9,479 bases of DNA, taken from assembly GCA_934553255.1 (NCBI GenBank), contig CAKTEZ010000036.1, positions 1 to 9,479 on the forward strand. Reading direction: 5' to 3'. A program made the translations under genes and the position numbers. The notes beneath the pieces are model-generated. The model did no database searches and had not been told where the DNA came from. It saw only the letters and a program-made list of their open reading frames with translations. This DNA is from an uncultured Oscillospiraceae bacterium (GTDB taxonomy: Bacteria; Bacillota; Clostridia; Oscillospirales; Oscillospiraceae). Positions 5,693 to 9,479 of this stretch are shown here, in pieces (position 1 is the first letter of the stretch; the number at the start of each line of letters is the position of its first letter).

Positions 5693-7051
5693 ATGAAGAT
5701 CATCATTGTCGGTTTGGGTAAGGTCGGCTACGCGATCGCGCAGCAGATGGTCGGCGAGGAGCACGACCTTGTATTGGTGGACGAAAGCCCCGCCGCGCTG
5801 GAGCATGCCGACGCGACGCTCGACGCGCTGTGCGTCGAGGGCAACGGCGCAGGTGCGAGCGTGCTGCTGCGCGCCGGCGTGCGCGACGCGGACCTTGTCA
5901 TCGCCGTGACGGCGGACGACGAGGTGAACCTCGTCTGCTCGCTGATGGCAAAAAAGCTGGGCGCGAAGCATACGGTCGCCCGCGTGCGGAACCCCGAATA
6001 CTTCCGCGATGCGCCGATCCTGCGCCGCGAGATCGGGCTGGACATGATCATCAACCCCGAATACGCCGCCGCGCAGGAGATCGCGCGCATTCTACGCGTC
6101 CCCGCAGCGTTCAGCGTGGAAAGCTTTGCCCGCGGCACCGTGGAGCTGATCGGCTTTCAGGTCACGGAGCAGGACGACATGGCGGGCAAGAGCCTGATCG
6201 AGTATAACAAGCTTCACCCCAACGCGCTGCTGCTGTGCGCCGCTAAGCGCGGGGACGAGGTCATCGTGCCGAACGGCCACTTTGTCCCGCAGGGCGGCGA
6301 CCGCGTGTACGCCATCGGCACGCCGCGGGAGACCAGCCGCGTGCTGCGGAGCATGGGGCGCGACACCGCCCCCATCCGCCGGCTGAGTGTGATCGGCGGC
6401 GGACGCATCGCGCTCTACCTTGCATGGGCGCTCGACGGACTCGGTATGCACATCACCATTGTCGAGCAGAACGCGGAAAAATGCCTTTCTCTCGCCGAAA
6501 AGCTGCCCAAGGCCACCATTCTCCACGGCGACGGCACGGATCACGACCTGCTTGACAGCGAGGGCATTTTCGAGGTGGATGCCTTCGTTTCCCTCACGGG
6601 CCGTGACGAGGAAAATCTGCTTATGGCGCTCACCGCCAAGCAGGCGCGCGTGCCGAAGGTGCTGCCCAAGATGTCGCGGCCGAATTATACGGAGCTGGTG
6701 CATGAGCTGGGCATCGACACCGCCATCTCCCCCAAGGATGTGACAGCCAGTCAGATCTCCAGCTATGTGCGCGGTCTTGCCAACTCGCAGGGCAGCGCCG
6801 TGGAGAGTCTGCACAAGCTGCTCGGCGGCGCGGTGGAGGCGGTGGAGTTCACGGCGGGCGGCGCGACGCACTTCCTCAACACTCCGCTCAAGGATCTGCA
6901 CTTCAAATCCGGTCTGCTGGTCGCCGCCATCGTACACGACGGCAAGCTGATCATTCCCGGCGGTCACTCCATCATTTCCGAAGGCGATCGCGTGATCGTC
7001 GTCGCCAAATCCCTGTTCCTCACGGACCTCAACGACATTCTGGAACACTAA
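5693..7051 (+). CDS. trkA: TrkA, regulatory subunit of Trk potassium uptake
   Basis: A 452-residue soluble protein with two RCK units, the full-length TrkA layout (N-C-N-C): Rossmann RCK_N about 1-118, RCK_C about 140-220, second RCK_N about 230-350, second RCK_C about 370-452. The first nucleotide site has GLGKVG (7-12) and the acidic D30 after strand 2. The second reads GGGRIA (235-240) with E258 in the acidic position, so its third glycine is an alanine. TrkA rings bind NAD(H) or ATP/ADP on the cytoplasmic face and gate TrkH. ATG has GGAG about 9 bases upstream. trkH follows after 12 bases, so the two subunits are co-transcribed. Confidence 0.95.
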   Translation: MKIIIVGLGKVGYAIAQQMVGEEHDLVLVDESPAALEHADATLDALCVEGNGAGASVLLRAGVRDADLVIAVTADDEVNLVCSLMAKKLGAKHTVARVRNPEYFRDAPILRREIGLDMIINPEYAAAQEIARILRVPAAFSVESFARGTVELIGFQVTEQDDMAGKSLIEYNKLHPNALLLCAAKRGDEVIVPNGHFVPQGGDRVYAIGTPRETSRVLRSMGRDTAPIRRLSVIGGGRIALYLAWALDGLGMHITIVEQNAEKCLSLAEKLPKATILHGDGTDHDLLDSEGIFEVDAFVSLTGRDEENLLMALTAKQARVPKVLPKMSRPNYTELVHELGIDTAISPKDVTASQISSYVRGLANSQGSAVESLHKLLGGAVEAVEFTAGGATHFLNTPLKDLHFKSGLLVAAIVHDGKLIIPGGHSIISEGDRVIVVAKSLFLTDLNDILEH

Positions 7052-7063
7052 AGAGGCCAAGCC

Positions 7064-8506
7064 ATGAACAAACGGCTCATTCTGAAAATCCTCGGCATCA
7101 TTCTCTGCATCGAGGGAGCGTTCCTGCTCCTGCCGCTGCTCGTGGCGCTGGCGGAGGGGGAAAACGCCCTCGCCTTCGCCGTGTCGGCAACGGCTTGCCT
7201 TGCGCTCGGTGTTCCGCTGCGCTGCCTGCGCGTGGAGCGGACGCGGCTGCAGATCCGCGACGGCTATGTTGCCGTGGCGCTCTCGTGGCTGGCGATCAGC
7301 CTGTTCGGCGCGCTGCCGTACTTTCTCAGCCATGCCGTGCCGACCTATGTTGACGCGCTGTTCGAGACCGCCTCCGGCTTCACGACCACCGGCGCTTCCA
7401 TCTTCAGCGCTCCGGCATCGCTGCCGCGCGGCATTCAGTTCTGGCGTGCGCTAACCCAATGGCTCGGCGGTATGGGAGTTCTCGTGCTGCTTCTGGCACT
7501 AATGCCGAAGCTCGGCGAGGGCAGCGTCAATCTGATGAAGGCCGAAAGCCCCGGTCCTATCTCCTCCAAGCTGCTGCCGCGCACAAACGATACCGCAAAA
7601 ATGCTCTACAGCATCTACATTCTTCTCACCGCGCTGGAGACGCTCGCGCTTCGCATCGCGCGGATGCCGTGGTTTGATGCGGTGACCACCGCGCTCACGA
7701 CCATCTCGACCGGCGGTTTTTCCATCCGCAACGAAAGCATTGCTTTCTATCAGTCCTCGGCAGTCAACTGGATCATTGTGTTCTTCATGTTTGTCTCATC
7801 GGTCAATTTCACGCTTCTCTTCCTGACCGGTACGCGGCATTGGCGGGAGGTCCTGCGCAGCGACGAGCTACGCGTTTACTCCGGCATTGTGTTCAGTTCG
7901 TCCGCGCTCATCGCGCTTGATCTTGTTCTCAAAACAGGCCGGTCCGTTGGCTCCGCCATTGAACACGCGGCGTTTCAGGTCACAACGCTTATTTCCACCA
8001 GCGGTTACTGCACAGAGGATTTTGACCTTTGGCCGCAGTTCAGCCGTCTTGTGCTGATCGTTGTGATGTTTGTCGGCGGCTGTGCCGGTTCGACCGCGGG
8101 CGGCCTGAAGGTCTCGCGCATCGTCGTACTGGTCAGGGCTCTGCGGCGCGAGCTGCGCCGCATCCTGCACACGCGTGAGGTGCGCCCCATCACGCTGGAC
8201 GGGCAGCGGGTCGAGGAGGATACCATTTCCTCCGTTTCCATTTTCTTCTTTGCCTATATGATCGTCCTCTTTTCCTCCACGCTGATCGTCTCGCTCGACG
8301 AACTGGATTTCACCTCCGCCTTTACAGCGTCTCTGACCAGCATCAGCAATGTCGGTCCCGGCTTCGGTCTCGTCGGTCCGATGTGTAACTTCGGCTTTCT
8401 CTCGCCGCTCTCCAAGCTCGCGCTTTCGTTCACGATGCTCCTCGGCCGACTGGAGATCATGCCGCTGCTCGTGCTGTTCCTGCCGTCTGCATGGCACAAA
8501 AAATAA
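7064..8506 (+). CDS. trkH: TrkH potassium channel/transporter subunit
   Basis: A 480-residue integral membrane protein of the TrkH/KtrB family that carries K+ across the inner membrane. Four pore loops with filter glycines are visible: SGFTTTGAS (104-112, Gly110), TTISTGGFS (212-220, Gly217), TLISTSGYCT (308-317, Gly314) and TSISNVGPGFG (425-435, Gly431). The GGCAGSTAGGLKVSR loop (338-352), the gating intramembrane loop of the third repeat, is intact. The two extra N-terminal helices (about 6-30 and 35-53) and full length favour TrkH over the shorter KtrB. ATG is preceded by AAAGAGG with 7 bases spacing. It is last in the yihY-trkA-trkH operon, and a terminator follows 10 bases after the stop. 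Confidence 0.96.
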   Translation: MNKRLILKILGIILCIEGAFLLLPLLVALAEGENALAFAVSATACLALGVPLRCLRVERTRLQIRDGYVAVALSWLAISLFGALPYFLSHAVPTYVDALFETASGFTTTGASIFSAPASLPRGIQFWRALTQWLGGMGVLVLLLALMPKLGEGSVNLMKAESPGPISSKLLPRTNDTAKMLYSIYILLTALETLALRIARMPWFDAVTTALTTISTGGFSIRNESIAFYQSSAVNWIIVFFMFVSSVNFTLLFLTGTRHWREVLRSDELRVYSGIVFSSSALIALDLVLKTGRSVGSAIEHAAFQVTTLISTSGYCTEDFDLWPQFSRLVLIVVMFVGGCAGSTAGGLKVSRIVVLVRALRRELRRILHTREVRPITLDGQRVEEDTISSVSIFFFAYMIVLFSSTLIVSLDELDFTSAFTASLTSISNVGPGFGLVGPMCNFGFLSPLSKLALSFTMLLGRLEIMPLLVLFLPSAWHKK

Positions 8507-8515
8507 GCCGAACGC

Positions 8516-8544
8516 AAAGCCGCTCCCACGGGAGCGGCTTTTTT
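8516..8544 (+). terminator. Intrinsic terminator after trkH
   Basis: AAAGCCGCTCCC (8516-8527) and GGGAGCGGCTTT (8530-8541) form a stem of up to 12 bp with a tiny loop, ending in six T (8539-8544). It closes the trk operon and insulates it from the blaI promoter, whose -35 begins 12 bases later. Confidence 0.93.
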
Positions 8545-8556
8545 CGCAGAATTTGG

Positions 8557-8585
8557 TTGACAACCGTATACCTTTCTGCTATGCT
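8557..8585 (+). promoter_or_regulatory. sigma-A promoter of the blaI-blaR1 pair
   Basis: Perfect -35 TTGACA (8557-8562), 17-base spacer, -10 TATGCT (8580-8585). The transcription start would be near 8592. The spacer holds CGTATACC (8565-8572), which resembles the dyad downstream, so a repressor could cover both promoter and start site. Confidence 0.88.
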
Positions 8586-8596
8586 GGTCTCAGACG

Positions 8597-8614
8597 GGTA
8601 TACAGACGTGTACC
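8597..8614. promoter_or_regulatory. Candidate operator for the BlaI-like repressor
   Basis: An imperfect 18-bp palindrome, GGTATACAGACGTGTACC, just after the expected transcription start. Nested in it is TACA-N4-TGTA (8601-8612), like the TACA/TGTA half-sites of BlaI, MecI and CopY operators, which usually have a 2-base gap. A related half-site, CGTATACC, is at 8565-8572 in the promoter spacer. Binding is inferred. Confidence 0.6.
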
Positions 8615-8616
8615 GA

Positions 8617-8624
8617 AAGGAGGA
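8617..8624 (+). promoter_or_regulatory. Ribosome binding site that fixes the blaI start
   Basis: AAGGAGGA lies about 7 bases before GTG at 8632-8634. The reading frame stays open upstream to 8491, but that extension overlaps trkH, the terminator and the promoter, so the GTG is the start. Confidence 0.88.
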
Positions 8625-8631
8625 ATGTCCC

Positions 8632-9009
8632 GTGTCCTGCAATCTGACCGACGCGGAGTGGAAGCTGATGCACCGTCTCTGGGAGCAGTCCCCGCAGACC
8701 ATCACGCAGCTCACCGCCGCGCTTTCCGCCGAGACCGGCTGGGAGAAGCACACCGTCATCACCATGCTCACACGGCTGGAGGCCAAGGGCGCGGTGCGTC
8801 ACGAGGAGGGCGGGCGCGCCAAGCAGTTCTATCCCGCCGTCGCGCAGAGCGACGCTGCCCGCACCGAGACCGAGAGTTTTCTCGGTAAGGTCTACGGCGG
8901 CAGCCTGGGACTGATGATGAGCGCCATGGTCGAGGGCCGCGCGCTCACACAGGAAGACATCGACGAGCTGACCGCCATTTTGGAGCAAGCGGGAGGGAAC
9001 ACGAAATGA
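8632..9009 (+). CDS. BlaI/MecI/CopY-family repressor
   Basis: A 125-residue winged-helix repressor. The DNA-binding domain opens with LTDAEWKLMHRLWEQSPQT (5-23), has a recognition helix in WEKHTVITMLTRLEAKGAV (37-55), and a wing EEGGRAKQFYP (58-68). The C-terminal helices (about 74-120) provide the dimer part. In the best-known relatives the repressor dimerises on TACA/TGTA dyads and is cut by a co-encoded BlaR1/MecR1 protease when beta-lactam is sensed. My hand alignment places Ala98-Met99 where staphylococcal BlaI has the cleaved Asn-Phe. Its stop overlaps the ATG of the M56 gene (ATGA). No beta-lactamase or PBP gene is in view, so the signal and target genes are unknown and I give no bla or mec symbol. 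Confidence 0.92.
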   Translation: MSCNLTDAEWKLMHRLWEQSPQTITQLTAALSAETGWEKHTVITMLTRLEAKGAVRHEEGGRAKQFYPAVAQSDAARTETESFLGKVYGGSLGLMMSAMVEGRALTQEDIDELTAILEQAGGNTK

Positions 9010-9479
9010 AAGAGATCCTTTTGACTTCCTCGGCTTTGATCCTTGCGCTGCTGGCGCTGCGGCGGCTGTTCCGCCGCACCGTCTCGCGCCGGATGCAGTA
9101 CGCGCTCTGGCTTCTGGTACTCGTGCGGCTGCTCGTGCCGGTGAACATCGGCATACTGGCGCACAACATTCTCTCGGCTGCCGCGCCGGTGCAGGCCGTT
9201 GTGGAGGAGCGGCTGGATACCCCCGTGCTGTACATTCAGGACGGCACGGAGCGGCGCCCCGCACAGCTTTTGCCCGGCAAGGAGTCGCAGGGTGACCCGC
9301 AGTCTCCGCCGTCCGACGCGGCGCAGAGCGCCCCCGCCGACGAATACTACACCGTGACGCCGACCTACCGAACCGTCACGCTTTCCGAAGCGCTCACCTA
9401 CATCTGGTACGCCGGAATGGCCGGCGTGGGCGCGTGGTTCCTTTTCACCAACCTGCGCTTCGCCCGCGCGCTGCGCAAG
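9006..9479 (+). CDS. BlaR1/MecR1-type M56 peptidase sensor, partial
   Basis: The first 158 codons of a gene cut by the right edge. Membrane segments lie at about 3-19 and 31-48, with the family-typical SRRMQYALWLLVLVRLLVP (27-45) between and within them. A polar, Pro/Gln/Asp-rich loop follows (about 62-128), then a third membrane segment at about 130-149. This is the N-terminus of M56 (BlaR1/MecR1) membrane metalloproteases. The HEXXH zinc motif and any penicillin-binding sensor domain would lie beyond the window, so the signal it senses cannot be told. The ATGA overlap with the repressor gene supports a two-gene sensor-repressor operon. Confidence 0.88.
   Translation, partial: MKEILLTSSALILALLALRRLFRRTVSRRMQYALWLLVLVRLLVPVNIGILAHNILSAAAPVQAVVEERLDTPVLYIQDGTERRPAQLLPGKESQGDPQSPPSDAAQSAPADEYYTVTPTYRTVTLSEALTYIWYAGMAGVGAWFLFTNLRFARALRK

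Noticed and set aside
4699..5706. Minus-strand open frame opposite yihY
   Set aside because: The opposite strand codes a six-helix membrane protein with both YihY signatures; this frame is low-complexity and charged.
6092..7333. Minus-strand open frame opposite trkA and the start of trkH
   Set aside because: It spans two real genes on the other strand and has no conserved features.
1..9479. CRISPR arrays, insertion sequences, tRNA or rRNA genes, prophage parts
   Set aside because: No regular repeats, transposase-like proteins, terminal inverted repeats or structural RNA signatures were seen apart from the M-box.

Overview
The window looks like chromosomal DNA from a GC-rich member of the Clostridia, probably an Oscillospirales-type gut Firmicute. 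This is inferred from strong AGGAGG ribosome binding sites, consensus TTGACA-17-TATAAT-like promoters, frequent GTG starts, SdpR/SdpI and BlaI/BlaR1 gene pairs, and an M-box riboswitch ahead of mgtE. The genes are strongly GC-rich, while operators and promoters are AT-rich. No mobile element, tRNA, rRNA or CRISPR array was seen.

Layout. (1) 1-540, minus strand: an autoregulated sdpR-sdpI pair. Its promoter is bracketed by two near-identical palindromes; sdpI runs off the left edge. (2) 544-2880, minus strand: a three-gene operon of M29 aminopeptidase, gamma-carbonic-anhydrase-like protein and aroQ (type II dehydroquinase). It has its own promoter and ends in a strong hairpin terminator. (3) 2910-4616, minus strand: mgtE, a CBS-domain Mg2+ channel, behind a leader of about 286 nt that carries an M-box Mg2+ riboswitch and an intrinsic terminator. 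(4) 4681-8544, plus strand, divergent from mgtE: a YihY/BrkB-family membrane protein, trkA and trkH, closed by a textbook terminator. (5) 8557-9479, plus strand: a blaI/mecI-type repressor and the start of a blaR1/mecR1-type M56 sensor protease, with a consensus promoter and candidate operators; the second gene runs off the right edge.

The centre of the window is a cation-homeostasis block: Mg2+-sensing control of MgtE, back to back with the TrkA/TrkH K+ uptake system and a membrane protein of unclear function. The two flanks carry small repressor plus membrane-partner pairs (SdpR/SdpI and BlaI/BlaR1). In both pairs the genes overlap by ATGA, which fits translational coupling, and the repressor probably controls its own operon.

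All genes belong to known families. I found no clearly undescribed system. The points most worth a second look are the paired SdpR operators, the link between YihY and Trk, the BlaI operator layout, and the apparent loss of the usual Asn-Phe cleavage site in the BlaI-like repressor.
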